The position numbers were made by a program, and so were the translations under genes. This document shows, piece by piece, positions 8,530-18,014 of a DNA stretch of 64,000 nt (its first letter is position 1; each line of letters begins with the position of its first letter). The notes beneath the pieces are model-generated. The model was not told the DNA's origin. It was given only the letters and a program-made list of their open reading frames with translations, and searched no databases. The DNA comes from Anaerocolumna sp. AGMB13025 (lineage in GTDB: Bacteria; Bacillota; Clostridia; Lachnospirales; Lachnospiraceae), in the NCBI RefSeq assembly GCF_029689925.1, contig NZ_CP121445.1:4758501-4822500 (forward strand), written 5' to 3'.

Positions 8530-10698
8530 TTACAGCTTTATCTTGGCAAAAGCATCTGCAAATGCAGTATTAATGGGTTCCTTTTCTTCATTCTTAACCT
8601 GACTCATATACTTTGCAACATCCTTTTTGCTGACACCGGCACCTTCCTTTTTGCGTCTTTCCTGGAAAGCTGCCAGCTTTTCCTTATGTCCGCAGGAGCA
8701 GGAAAACACCTGATTCTCCCCCTGACCGGTTAACTCCATCTTCTTATGGCATACCGGACATCTGGCATTACTGGTTCTGGCTATGGTCTCCCGGTGTCCG
8801 CATTCACGGTCCTGGCACACTAACATTTTACTGTTTTTACCGTTAACTGCCAGCATATTTTTACCACAAACCGGACATTTCTTATTCGTCAGATTATCAT
8901 GCCTGAATTTGCCATCATTATCTTTAATTACAGCTACAATCTCTTTTGTATAAGATATCATCTCATTCATCAGATCCTGTTTCTTTAGATTTCCTTTGGC
9001 TATTTTGGCCAATTTCATCTCTAAGGATGCTGTTAATTCAGGTTTTTTAAGGTCTTCCGGTACTAATTCCAGTAACTGCTTCCCCTTAGAGGTGATAAAG
9101 ATATCTTTTCCCCTCTTTTCCATAAGAAAAGAGTTAAAAAGCTTCTCTATAATATCAGCCCTGGTTGCAACTGTTCCCAAACCGCCTGTCTCTCCCAGGG
9201 TTTTAACCATTTCTTTATCTTTTTGTTCCAGAAAGCTAACTGGGTTTTCCATGGCAGATAAAAGGCTTGCTTCGTTAAAAGGAGCCGGTGGTTTTGTTTT
9301 TCCTTCTGTAAGGATAAACTCAATATTACTTAGGACTTCATTTTTATTTACTTTTGGTAATCTTTCGATTTCTTTTTCTTCGTCCCCGGAATTGTCGTAT
9401 ACTTCCTTATATCCTAAGACCTTTGTGATTTTACCCTTTACAACAAATTCTTCTTTTTCTACCTGTACTTTTATTGTAGCTTCCTCATATTCATAAGGCG
9501 GATAAAGAACTGCAAGGAATCTTCTAACCACCAAATCATAAATTTTCCTCTCATCCGTACTCATATTCTCAAGGCATACATATTGTTCTGTGGGTATAAT
9601 TGCGTGATGGTCACTTACCTTCTGATTATCTACAAAGGATGAGTTTGTAACAATTGGTTTTCTTAATAACATACCAGCCAGTTTTTTATAGGGGCCCGTA
9701 CTGATTGCTTCCACCCTCTCTTTTAAGGTGCTTACAATATCCGTAGTCAGGTATCTGGAATCTGTTCTGGGATAGGTTAAGACTTTATGGTTTTCATACA
9801 AACGCTGCATGATATTCAGCGTTTCTTTTGCCGAAAAATCAAACCGTACATTGGCATCTCTTTGAAGCTCCGTTAAATCATATAATCCAGGTGAATAGGA
9901 TTTTTTCATAGCAGAACTAAAATCTGTTACCAGTCCCTTCTTCCCTTTTAAAGTTTTTAACAGTTCTTCTGCTTTTAATTTATCATAAATAGTACTATTC
10001 TGGGATTTTTGGTCTTTCCAGGTCAGGGTCATCCCATTCACTTTCCCAATTAATCCGTAATAAGGAACTGGCTTAAATTTTCTGATATCTTCTTCTCTTT
10101 TTGCTATCATTGCAAGGGTAGGAGTCTGTACACGTCCACAGGAAAGGCTGGCATTGTATTTGCAGGTAAGAGCTCTGGTGGCATTCATACCCACAATCCA
10201 GTCTGCTTCTGCTCTGGCAACTGCCGCCTGGTATAGATTCTCATATTCTTTTCCTTCTTTTAAGTGGGCAAAGCCTTCTCTAATTGCTTTATCGGTAACA
10301 GAAGAAATCCATAATCTCTTAACCGGCTTTTTGTTATTGGATTTTTCCAGTATCCATCTTGCTACCAGCTCGCCTTCACGGCCGGCATCCGTAGCTATGA
10401 TAATATCAGCTACATCCTTGCGATGAAGCTGTGTTTTTACCACCTGATACTGCTTGCCGGTCTGCTTTATTACCACCAATTCAAATTTCTGGGGCAGCAT
10501 AGGAAGATGTTCCATTTTCCATTCTTTATATTTTTCATCGTACATCTCCGGATCCGCTAAGGTAACCAGATGTCCAAGCCCCCAGGTAACAATGTACTTA
10601 TCCCCCTCTAAGGCACCGTTTAAGTTTTTATTACATTTTAGAACTCTTGCTATATCTCTGCCCACAGAGGGCTTTTCAGCAATTACTAATGATTTCAT
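8530..10698 (-). CDS. topB: DNA topoisomerase III
   Basis: 722 residues, type IA topoisomerase. The Toprim domain opens with KSLVIAEKPSVGRDIA and carries IIATDAGREGELVARWIL (metal-binding DxD-like region, about 101-118). The catalytic Tyr is in VLTYPRTDSRYL (about 310-320). The C-terminus has two zinc-ribbon-like Cys sets, CPVCGKNM..CQDRECG and CPVCHKKM..CSCG. It decatenates and relaxes negatively supercoiled DNA through a 5' phosphotyrosine link. The length and order of motifs match TopB of Firmicutes; the Cys clusters are a common Clostridia feature. It is monocistronic, with AAAAGGAG before the ATG. Confidence 0.95.
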   Translation of the reverse strand: MKSLVIAEKPSVGRDIARVLKCNKNLNGALEGDKYIVTWGLGHLVTLADPEMYDEKYKEWKMEHLPMLPQKFELVVIKQTGKQYQVVKTQLHRKDVADIIIATDAGREGELVARWILEKSNNKKPVKRLWISSVTDKAIREGFAHLKEGKEYENLYQAAVARAEADWIVGMNATRALTCKYNASLSCGRVQTPTLAMIAKREEDIRKFKPVPYYGLIGKVNGMTLTWKDQKSQNSTIYDKLKAEELLKTLKGKKGLVTDFSSAMKKSYSPGLYDLTELQRDANVRFDFSAKETLNIMQRLYENHKVLTYPRTDSRYLTTDIVSTLKERVEAISTGPYKKLAGMLLRKPIVTNSSFVDNQKVSDHHAIIPTEQYVCLENMSTDERKIYDLVVRRFLAVLYPPYEYEEATIKVQVEKEEFVVKGKITKVLGYKEVYDNSGDEEKEIERLPKVNKNEVLSNIEFILTEGKTKPPAPFNEASLLSAMENPVSFLEQKDKEMVKTLGETGGLGTVATRADIIEKLFNSFLMEKRGKDIFITSKGKQLLELVPEDLKKPELTASLEMKLAKIAKGNLKKQDLMNEMISYTKEIVAVIKDNDGKFRHDNLTNKKCPVCGKNMLAVNGKNSKMLVCQDRECGHRETIARTSNARCPVCHKKMELTGQGENQVFSCSCGHKEKLAAFQERRKKEGAGVSKKDVAKYMSQVKNEEKEPINTAFADAFAKIKL

Positions 10699-10946
10699 GT
10701 TAACTCCTTTTAGTCTGTTTCTTTATCTTTACAGGGCAAATTCTGAGGATTTAAAACCTCCACCTACATCAATATAATGTAGTTTCATGTGCAGATGAAT
10801 TAAGAATAAATTCCTGTCACCTGTGTATTAAAGATCTGCTATTAATCATAACACAGAAATGTTCAAAGACCAAGGGTCTGTATCCCCACAAAAATATTAA
10901 TTCCAGTAAAGACTAGTTATGAAACTGAGGAGGTTTCAAACAATGA

Positions 10947-11201
10947 TTGGTGCCTTTTGACGAGGGAAAATATAATCAATACTATATTATAAACTTTCCG
11001 CTATCCAATGGTACTTACTCTGAATTGACTACTGATGATAATGCATTGCCAAAGCAGACATTGGATGAACGTGTTTTTCTATATCAGGATGGCGGGCGGT
11101 TTTATTTTTACCAACAGGGGAAAAATTTGAAAAAGCTCGCACCAGAAGATATGAGTAAAATAATTAGTTATATAAGAAAGAATAAAATTGAGAAGCAATA
11201 G
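10947..11201 (+). CDS. Small unrecognised protein, probably frameshifted at its start
   Basis: The frame from TTG at 10947 gives 84 residues (VPFDEGKYNQYYIINFPL..). However, the well-placed GAGGAGG (10927-10933) serves an ATG at 10943 in another frame, which stops after five codons (ATGATTGGTGCCTTTTGA). Removing one T from the TTTT run at 10955-10958 would join that ATG to the long frame, giving MIGAFDEGKYNQYY. So it is either a gene with a one-base insertion (or a base-calling error) or it really starts at TTG. The protein is small, soluble and polar, and I do not recognise it. Confidence 0.5.
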   Translation: MVPFDEGKYNQYYIINFPLSNGTYSELTTDDNALPKQTLDERVFLYQDGGRFYFYQQGKNLKKLAPEDMSKIISYIRKNKIEKQ

Positions 11202-11256
11202 GAGAAAAGGAGAAGCATCATTCGCTCTCGTATGGTAAAAAAGGACTAATGCAAAT

Positions 11257-11319
11257 CAAAGACTAAATTACCTGGGAAGAATAAATAATTCTTATAGTTC
11301 CAAGGTAATTTAGTCTTTG
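11257..11319. terminator. Bidirectional terminator-like inverted repeat
   Basis: Perfect 17-bp arms (CAAAGACTAAATTACCT at 11257-11273, complement at 11303-11319) enclose a further GGAA/TTCC pairing. It sits between two convergent genes, where a two-way terminator is expected. The plus-strand T run (GTTTTTTCC) is 12 bases further on, so the stem is long for a simple terminator. Confidence 0.6.
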
Positions 11320-11339
11320 TGTAAACATTAGTTTTTTCC

Positions 11340-12128
11340 TTATAATTCTTTCCACTCAATTAAGTCAGATGAATTCGATAGATATTCTTTGGTCGCTGAA
11401 TTCCATTCATCTTCGGATACTTCTTTATCTTCAAGCATAAATACATCATAATCCGTACTTTCCGTCATACCACTTTCATCAACACTGTGATATTTTGAGA
11501 AATTTACTCTTGAGACTTCATTACCCTCGGAGTCTAAAACCAGATAATAATAATTTATGTGAGTCGGTGCTGCACCATCACGTTCGTACAAGATTGCTCC
11601 GTTATTCAGCGGTGATTCATAATCCGGTCCATTGTGCCATAATACTATTTTACCATCCTGATATGTAAAAATAGCATAACTGCCGCCTGCAATCGGACGC
11701 AGATGAAGTTCCGGTATTCCATCCCCGTTCATATCAAATAAGGCATAGTAGGTCTTAAAATCTGGTTCCAAAGAGATATCCTTTAGGGTAACAACTCCAT
11801 CACTTATCTCCTGTTTGGGATCTTGTGCATCTGCACTACCTGCTAAGAAATCATCGTATGCTGCAATTGCCTCATTATATGCTGCTGATTCATCATTGTC
11901 AGCAGTAGCTTCATCGTTACTAGCAGAAGACAATTCCTCCGATGTCTGGGGCGAAACAGGCTCCGTTGGTTTGACAGAATTCTCAGTAACTGACTCACTT
12001 GGTGCAGGTGAGGTATCTGCTGTTGCCTCAGTGCTGGTGCTGTTTTGTCCGCAGGCATTTAGAGTAAACAAAAATACGAATAATAGTAAAAGATAAAGGG
12101 ATTTTCCTGGAAAGGGGTTGCGTTTCAT
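11340..12128 (-). CDS. Lipoprotein of unknown function
   Basis: 262 residues. The N-terminus KRNPFPGKSLYLLLLFVFLFTLNACGQ is a lipoprotein signal with lipobox LNAC. Mature Cys is about residue 26. A Ser/Thr/Glu/Ala-rich spacer (about 30-90) follows, then a folded C-terminal part with ALFDMNGDGIPELHLR, a pattern like a calcium-binding or beta-propeller-type DxNxDG loop. It would sit on the outer face of the membrane. I see no close family; similar proteins are common orphan lipoproteins in gut and soil Clostridia. AGGAGGTCATT precedes the ATG. Confidence 0.8.
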   Translation of the reverse strand: MKRNPFPGKSLYLLLLFVFLFTLNACGQNSTSTEATADTSPAPSESVTENSVKPTEPVSPQTSEELSSASNDEATADNDESAAYNEAIAAYDDFLAGSADAQDPKQEISDGVVTLKDISLEPDFKTYYALFDMNGDGIPELHLRPIAGGSYAIFTYQDGKIVLWHNGPDYESPLNNGAILYERDGAAPTHINYYYLVLDSEGNEVSRVNFSKYHSVDESGMTESTDYDVFMLEDKEVSEDEWNSATKEYLSNSSDLIEWKEL

Positions 12129-12437
12129 AATGACCTCCTAAGTTTATATTTATGGGCAAAGTCATTATTCCTTAGTTCTTGCTCACCCTAGTATTATAAG
12201 ACAGATTATGGAAATGTCAAGAAAATCCCTTATTTAATCTTAGGAATACCAATATCCTGCGTTTAAGGCTTGATAGAACAATGAATATGGATTATTTTTT
12301 ATTACCTTGTAATCTTGATTCGCATTATTAAAAATAAATAGCAATTTCTGCCTTTAATATTCTTATCTTTGATTGAACTATTTTCTAGCCAACCGCGCGC
12401 TGGTGCCCAAATTGAACTTTTATCATGGTCTGAAAAG
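12129..12437. other. 309-bp gap between lipoprotein gene and copA end, with a possible coding remnant
   Basis: On the minus strand an open frame without a start runs from about 12436 to a stop at 12302-12304, including FSDHDKSSIWAPARGWLE. This weakly recalls the end of an S-layer homology repeat (FSDxDxxSxWA). It is too short to assign. The rest should hold the lipoprotein promoter. Confidence 0.3.
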
Positions 12438-14882
12438 TTATTGAATTGGCTTAAAGCCTTTCAACCTTAAAGCATTCATCAGAACGGATACGGAACTAAG
12501 ACTCATTGCCGCAGCGGCAATCATGGGATTTAGCAGTGGTCCTCCAAATAAATGCAGAAGACCCATGGCCACCGGTATTCCTAACGTATTATAGCCGAAA
12601 GCCCAGAATAAATTCTGCTTAATATTACGAATGGTACTCTTAGAAAGTTGTATTGCTGTCGGAACATCCATTAAATCGCTTCTCATTAATACAATATCTG
12701 CTGATTCCATGGCAACATCAGTTCCCGAACCAATTGCGATACCAATATCAGCCTGTGCTAATGCCGGTGCATCATTGATACCGTCGCCTACCATAGCTAC
12801 TTTTTTACCTTCCGCCTGTAGTTTTTTTACTTCATTTGCTTTGTCCTGAGGCAAAACATCTGCCAATATACGATCAATACCTACCTGTCTTGCAATTGCT
12901 TCTGCAGTCCTTTTATTATCACCGGTTATCATGGCGACTTCAATACCCATACGATGCAAGCGGTCAATGGCTTTTTTACTATTCGTTTTAACAGTATCCG
13001 CTACCGCTATGATACCGGCAATCTTATTATCAATTGCTATATACATTGGCGTTTTACCTTCACTGGCTAATAAATCTGAAGTATCTTCCAGTTTTTCTAA
13101 GGAAATATTACGTTCTTTCATAAGTTTCTGGTTTCCCGCCAATACATTCTTATTATTAATCATTACTTCTATACCATGACCAGGGATTGCCTTAAAAGAA
13201 TCCGGTTTTATAAAAGATAAATCTCTTTCCTCCGCTCCTTTTACAATAGCTTCTCCCAGAGGATGTTCTGAGCCCTTTTCCGCAGAAGCTGCCAACTGCA
13301 GTAATTCGTCTTGTGAAATGTCATTAGTAATAATATCTGTTACTTTAGGTTTACCCTCCGTAATAGTACCAGTCTTATCAAAAACTATGGTTTGTATTTT
13401 ATGGGTAGTCTCCAGTGCAACACCACTCTTAATCAAAACACCATGTTCCGCACCCTTTCCTGTTCCAACCATGATTGCCGTAGGAGTAGCAAGCCCCAGA
13501 GCACAAGGGCAGGCAATTACTAGAACCGAAATAAAAATTGTAACAGCAAATACTACGGATTCTCCTCCAAAGAAATACCAGGATAAGGATGAAATCAATG
13601 AGAGTAAGATAACAATCGGTACAAAATAACCGGATATAATATCTGCCATCTTAGCTATGGGAGCTTTTGAACCCTGGGCATCCTCAACTAATTTAATAAT
13701 TTGGGCCAGGGCTGTATCTTTGCCAACTTTGGTAGCTCTGTATTTTATACTTCCGTTTTTATTCATACTTGCACCAATGATAGTATTACCGGGATTTTTT
13801 TCTACTGGGATACTTTCGCCGGTCAGCATGGATTCATCAACAGATGTGGTTCCCTCAACGACTACTCCGTCTACCGGCATTTTTTCTCCGGGTTTTACTA
13901 CTATAATATCTCCTGCTTCTACTTCCTCGATAGGAATCTCTTCCTCTTTACCGTCCCTGATTACAATTGCTGTTTTAGGTGCAAGACCCATCAGTTTTTT
14001 AATCGCTTCCGAGGTTTTGCCTTTTGTAACTGTTTCCAGATATTTTCCCAGCATTATAAGGGTTATGATTACACCTGCTGCTTCAAAATACAAATCATCA
14101 ACATACTCTTTATTACCGCCGCTAATCTGCAGGATTGCATATATTCCATACAAAAATGCTGCCGACGTACCGATTGCAATCAGGGAATCCATATTGGGGC
14201 TTCTTCTAAATAATGAAGAAAAGCCGACTGTATAGAATTTATAACCGGCAATTATCGAAGGAATTACTAAAATCAGCTGTGCGATAGCAAAATTCAGAGG
14301 ATTCATTTCCGGATGCACAATGCCAGGAAGAGGAAACATAAGCATATGACCCATCGCCATATATAAAAGCGGTAAAGTAAATATGCCCGAGATAACAAAT
14401 CTTCTCCATAATACTTTTCTTTCTCTTTCTTTTCTCTCCTTGTCAGCATCAACGACAGCTTCATCATCGATTGCCTGATATCCAGCTTTCGCTATGGCAC
14501 TTTTAATATCGGAGATTTTCACTTTAGCAGGATCATAGCTTATGTTTAATTTTTCAGTTGCAAAATTTACATTCGCTTCTGCTACCCCCTCTATCTTCCC
14601 GGTTACTCTTTCTATTGTTTTAGCACAGGAAGCACAGGTCATTCCCTGAAGCTTAAACGTTTTCCTTATAGAATCAGACACTGCCCTATATCCGGCTTTT
14701 TCAACGGCAGACTGAATATCTCCTACAGATATCTTTGCTTCATCATAACTGATATTCAATTTTTCAGTTGCGAAATTAACATTAGCTTCAAAGACACCTT
14801 CCAGCTTCTTTGTTGCCTTTTCAACGGTCATCGCGCAGGAAGCACAAGTCATCCCCTGTATTTGAATGGACTTATTTTCCAT
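12438..14882 (-). CDS. copA: Copper-exporting P1B-type ATPase with two metal-binding domains
   Basis: 814 residues. Two heavy-metal-associated domains each carry GMTCASC (about residues 9-15 and 77-83). Eight membrane helices surround the transport motif CPC (about 457-459). The actuator has LTGESIPVEK, phosphorylation DKTGT about 501, the nucleotide region SEHPLGEAI, and MVGDGINDAPALAQADIG. CPC plus the C-terminal NxxY/MxxSS-type helices (MSLSSVSVLMNA) mark a Cu(I) exporter. The enzyme pumps Cu+ out of the cytoplasm using ATP. AGGAGGAAAAC precedes the ATG, and a CsoR-like operator lies 36 bases further upstream. Confidence 0.96.
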   Translation of the reverse strand: MENKSIQIQGMTCASCAMTVEKATKKLEGVFEANVNFATEKLNISYDEAKISVGDIQSAVEKAGYRAVSDSIRKTFKLQGMTCASCAKTIERVTGKIEGVAEANVNFATEKLNISYDPAKVKISDIKSAIAKAGYQAIDDEAVVDADKERKERERKVLWRRFVISGIFTLPLLYMAMGHMLMFPLPGIVHPEMNPLNFAIAQLILVIPSIIAGYKFYTVGFSSLFRRSPNMDSLIAIGTSAAFLYGIYAILQISGGNKEYVDDLYFEAAGVIITLIMLGKYLETVTKGKTSEAIKKLMGLAPKTAIVIRDGKEEEIPIEEVEAGDIIVVKPGEKMPVDGVVVEGTTSVDESMLTGESIPVEKNPGNTIIGASMNKNGSIKYRATKVGKDTALAQIIKLVEDAQGSKAPIAKMADIISGYFVPIVILLSLISSLSWYFFGGESVVFAVTIFISVLVIACPCALGLATPTAIMVGTGKGAEHGVLIKSGVALETTHKIQTIVFDKTGTITEGKPKVTDIITNDISQDELLQLAASAEKGSEHPLGEAIVKGAEERDLSFIKPDSFKAIPGHGIEVMINNKNVLAGNQKLMKERNISLEKLEDTSDLLASEGKTPMYIAIDNKIAGIIAVADTVKTNSKKAIDRLHRMGIEVAMITGDNKRTAEAIARQVGIDRILADVLPQDKANEVKKLQAEGKKVAMVGDGINDAPALAQADIGIAIGSGTDVAMESADIVLMRSDLMDVPTAIQLSKSTIRNIKQNLFWAFGYNTLGIPVAMGLLHLFGGPLLNPMIAAAAMSLSSVSVLMNALRLKGFKPIQ

Positions 14883-14917
14883 GTTTTCCTCCTTTATTCA
14901 TCTTTAATCTGTTATCT

Positions 14918-14938
14918 CCCCACCCCCGTGGGGTATAT
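14918..14938 (-). promoter_or_regulatory. CsoR-type copper operator of copA
   Basis: On the minus strand the site reads ATACCCCACGGGGGTGGGG, the G/C-rich interrupted palindrome typical of CsoR-bound copA promoters (compare TACCC..GGGGGTA). It lies between the small membrane protein gene and copA. No csoR gene is in this window. Confidence 0.7.
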
Positions 14939-15003
14939 GAAAATTATATTGTCAAATCTCCCATTTGTCAAGTCTGATTATTATTACTTTTACAAGGCAA
15001 ACT

Positions 15004-15035
15004 AAAAAAACTCCCGCCTATATAAGGCAGAAGTT
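15004..15035 (-). terminator. Terminator after the small membrane protein gene
   Basis: In the minus-strand RNA AACUUCUGCCU pairs with AGGCGGGAGUU (11 bp with G-U pairs, 5-base loop), followed by UUUUUUUAG. It separates the 96-residue gene from copA, so copA needs its own promoter. Confidence 0.8.
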
Positions 15036-15052
15036 TTTCAGGGTTAGCTAAT

Positions 15053-15343
15053 CTATTCATTGTTTTGGGGTAAGTTATGATTTGACTCCGTTTTTGATTC
15101 CTCACAGCAGCTGCGTTTACCACTCCTGGCCATCATAAACATCATTCCGCCCATCATAATCGGACAAATAAATGGAGCTATAACCCCTAATAAACCTGCT
15201 GCTGCCGGACTGAATCTGGCTACAAACGGTAATGAAAACACGATAAGAATTGGCAGTCCGCAGCAAAGGACCATATGAAGCATATGCTTCATGGGGCTAT
15301 GTCCTGTATTGTTATGTTTTTTTCTATCTTTGATAAAATTCAT
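15053..15343 (-). CDS. Small His/Met/Cys-rich two-helix membrane protein
   Basis: 96 residues. A His-rich N-terminus (KKHNNTGHSPMKHMLHM) leads into helix 1 with CC (VLCCGLPILIVFSLPFV). Helix 2 is Met-rich with Cys (GVIAPFICPIMMGGMMFMMA), and the tail is SCCEES. The residues that could bind copper and the position just before copA suggest a copper-linked membrane protein, but no family is firmly recognised. AGGAGGTAAT precedes the ATG. It has its own terminator. Confidence 0.75.
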   Translation of the reverse strand: MNFIKDRKKHNNTGHSPMKHMLHMVLCCGLPILIVFSLPFVARFSPAAAGLLGVIAPFICPIMMGGMMFMMARSGKRSCCEESKTESNHNLPQNNE

Positions 15344-15511
15344 TCTATTACCTCCTATGATTTAATTCTGTTGATGATTCCTATCATAGTATACTAATAT
15401 GAAGATTGAATGAAGATTTTATATATTGTTTCTTTTCCCAATGAGCCTAGATAGATTTTAATATGTCCCTTTTACTACTGTTGGGGTTTTGAGCTCGGAG
15501 TGCTTTCTATT

Positions 15512-15574
15512 TTACAGAATAGTTCAGAGAACTATCCTGTAAAAAAAATGCATCAAGACTATTCATCTTGATGC
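15512..15574 (-). terminator. Strong terminator plus adjacent hairpin after ROK gene
   Basis: On the minus strand TGCATCAAGA pairs with TCTTGATGCA and is followed by eight T (15541-15548). Immediately beyond is a second hairpin with 14-base arms (15512-15525 and 15529-15542, one mismatch, loop AGA). Together they close the 6-phospho-beta-glucosidase/ROK operon. The rest of 15344-15695 shows no gene I can support. Confidence 0.85.
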
Positions 15575-15695
15575 ACCTGACATTCAATTTCCTTTAATCC
15601 GTTTGCCTGAACAGATAAGTTACGTTTTTTCAGCATACATCTTAGCGTTAATGGCTGGGCTGTTCTTTGTAGTTTGTCTGCTTTTGCTTCTTATT

Positions 15696-16619
15696 TTATT
15701 CTTTGTTTAACATATAATACAATGCTCCATATATGTTTGCATCAAGAGCGAGACTGCCTTTTGTTAATGTAACCTGGAAGTCTTTTCTGTCAAAGGCTGC
15801 CATTTCTAAAATACTCGCTGTTTGACCCTGAAGCATTTTTTCCGGTATTTCCTTTAATTTAAGGTCAATGGTTTTTATCAGTATTGGCTGTTCCGATAAC
15901 CCCCCTGTTACTATGGTACAATCAAGATCCAATAATAATGCTGAATTGTAGATAATTCCTGCGATGCTCTCACAATATGTATCAAGCATTCCCAGCGCAA
16001 CGGGATCACCTAGTTCCACCAAGTCAAAGAAATGCTGACCCGTCATCTCATCCATAGGAATATGCTTTATTGCAGACAACTGATATAAAAGGAGGGCAAA
16101 GGTGGTTGTAACTCCGGAAACTTCATACCTTCCACTACCATAGGTACTCATCATACCAAAAAGCATGGCTGCATTTAGCCTGGTCCCCTGATATAACTTT
16201 CCATTTAGTATTAATCCACCACCCATACCGCTTCCTAAGACGATGACCATCAGGTTATTCCTACTCTGACCGGCCCCTTTCCACCATTCACCAAGTGCGG
16301 CAGAAAAGCCATCGTTTATAACAGTGACCGGCAAACCTGTCCGTGCTTCCAGTTCTTCTTTTAAGTTCACCCCTTGCATTATTTTAACCGTATAAGCCCG
16401 ATAAGTGTTACCATCCGGGCACATTCGTCCATTGGTGCTGACAGCAATCTCATCTCCATGGGCACGGTACTTTTCAACAAGCTTTACCATATTGTCAAAG
16501 AAAGTATCTACAGAACTATAATTTGTCGGAATCACTTCCTTTGCTATAATCTTTCCTTCCACACTCATTAATGCAAATTTTGTATTTGTAGCCCCAATAT
16601 CAAAAATCAGCTTATCCAT
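15696..16619 (-). CDS. ROK family sugar kinase-like protein
   Basis: 307 residues, actin-like ATPase fold. Phosphate-1 motif FDIGATNTKFALM (about 5-17) and VLGSGMGGGLILNGKLYQG (about 127-145) are the ROK nucleotide and sugar regions, and VINDGFSAALGE carries the catalytic Asp. The normal ROK zinc motif (GH..C.CG..GCLE) is absent: the corresponding stretch reads AAMLFGMMSTYGSGRYEVSG. It starts 21 bases after the end of the 6-phospho-beta-glucosidase gene, so the two are an operon. Likely role: phosphorylating the glucose released from a beta-glucoside 6-phosphate, or sensing a sugar. Confidence 0.85.
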   Translation of the reverse strand: MDKLIFDIGATNTKFALMSVEGKIIAKEVIPTNYSSVDTFFDNMVKLVEKYRAHGDEIAVSTNGRMCPDGNTYRAYTVKIMQGVNLKEELEARTGLPVTVINDGFSAALGEWWKGAGQSRNNLMVIVLGSGMGGGLILNGKLYQGTRLNAAMLFGMMSTYGSGRYEVSGVTTTFALLLYQLSAIKHIPMDEMTGQHFFDLVELGDPVALGMLDTYCESIAGIIYNSALLLDLDCTIVTGGLSEQPILIKTIDLKLKEIPEKMLQGQTASILEMAAFDRKDFQVTLTKGSLALDANIYGALYYMLNKE

Positions 16620-16640
16620 TTTGCTACCTCCTCAGATTAC

Positions 16641-18014
16641 TTACAATACCCCACCATTGCTTGTGATTACCTTTTTAAACCAGTCATAACTTTTCTTTTT
16701 ATATCTAGCCATATCTTTTAAATCCGTGTCTGTGCGGTTCACATAGATAAAACCATAGCGTTTTTTCATTTCTCCCTGTGAACTAAGTATATCAATTGGT
16801 CCCCAGGTTAAAAAGCCCATGAGATCAACTCCATCCTCAGTGACAGCAAGTTTTAACTGATTGATATGCTCTTTGAAATAGTTAATACGATAATCGTCTT
16901 CCACCGTATTATTTTCATTCAGTTTTTCATCTACTCCGATTCCGCACTCAATTGTGAATACCGGCAGATGATAACGTTCATATATTTCCTTTACAGTCAG
17001 TCTAAGTCCAATCGGATCAATGGTCCATCCCCACTCGGTCTGTTCCAAATATTCGTTTTTCGGTGGATTCTGAAAAGCTCTCATTAAAACTGATGTGCCA
17101 TTACTATCTTCTTCTGCTTTTATCGTTAACGACATATAGTAGCTATGGGCCAGAAAATCCATCTTGGCTGCCTTAAGATAATCCAGGTCTCCCTCTAAAA
17201 ATTGCGGAGTAATGCCTTCACTTTCCCATTCATTCAGTAAATCGCTTGGATATTCTCCGTTCGCAAACACATCCAGCGTCTGGTAGTTGTAGCTGCGGCA
17301 GGCCTTCTGTGCTGCCAAGATATCCTCTGGCCTGCAGGTGGCCGGATAAATAGGCATAAAATTAACCATTCCACCTACTTTCGCATGTGGCGCATATTGA
17401 CGTGCAAGGTGATATACAGAAGCGGATGCCAAAAACATATGGTGAATACTAGCTGCCTGAACCAATCTCTTTTCTTTCTCAGGAGTATTAGGAGGAAGTT
17501 GGAACAAGGCTACAAGAGAAGCAGCATTTTGTTCGTTAAAGGGGATATAGTATTTTACCTTTGTTCCAAAGCGCTTTATAACTGTTTCTACATACTTTTT
17601 ATAACCTTCCAGGGTCTGACGGCCGTTCCAGCCGCCGTATTTATTAAACAAAGCCAATGGCAAATCAAAATGATGAAGACATACCACCGGTTCGATCTTA
17701 TACTTTAAAAGCTCATCGATAACCTTTTCATAAAAAAGCAGACCTTCTTCATTAACCTCACCTTCTCCATCTGGTAGTATCCGTGCCCAGCTAAGAGAGA
17801 AACGATACGCGGAAAAACCCATCCCTGCAAACAGCGCAATATCTTCCTTGTAGCGATGATAAAAATCAATCGCTGTCTTCCAATCTGAACCGTATTTTGT
17901 TATACCTTGTGCATCATAAGTGGTAAGGCCTTTTCCTCCCTCATTCCACGCACCCTCTGTCTGCATACTGGATACAGAACCACCCCACATAAAATCTTTT
18001 TTAAATACACCCAC
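16641..18014 (-). CDS. 6-phospho-beta-glucosidase, GH1
   Basis: 457 residues, standard GH1 length. Start GVFKKDFMWGGSVSSMQTEGAW is the GH1 signature. The acid/base Glu lies in PFNEQNA (about 160) and the nucleophile in FTIECGIGVDE (about 356). SSQGEMKKRYGFIYVNR near the C-terminus has the Ser, Lys and Tyr that bind the 6-phosphate in phospho-glucosidases. The enzyme therefore splits PTS-imported aryl- or cello-type 6-phosphoglucosides. ECG in place of the usual ENG is unusual. GAGAAGGAGATGGTATA precedes the GTG/ATG region. It is transcribed away from the AraC regulator at 18158. Confidence 0.92.
   Translation of the reverse strand: MGVFKKDFMWGGSVSSMQTEGAWNEGGKGLTTYDAQGITKYGSDWKTAIDFYHRYKEDIALFAGMGFSAYRFSLSWARILPDGEGEVNEEGLLFYEKVIDELLKYKIEPVVCLHHFDLPLALFNKYGGWNGRQTLEGYKKYVETVIKRFGTKVKYYIPFNEQNAASLVALFQLPPNTPEKEKRLVQAASIHHMFLASASVYHLARQYAPHAKVGGMVNFMPIYPATCRPEDILAAQKACRSYNYQTLDVFANGEYPSDLLNEWESEGITPQFLEGDLDYLKAAKMDFLAHSYYMSLTIKAEEDSNGTSVLMRAFQNPPKNEYLEQTEWGWTIDPIGLRLTVKEIYERYHLPVFTIECGIGVDEKLNENNTVEDDYRINYFKEHINQLKLAVTEDGVDLMGFLTWGPIDILSSQGEMKKRYGFIYVNRTDTDLKDMARYKKKSYDWFKKVITSNGGVL

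Noticed and set aside
13657..14235. 192-codon plus-strand frame inside copA
   Set aside because: Antisense shadow of a strongly conserved ATPase gene; no ribosome binding site.
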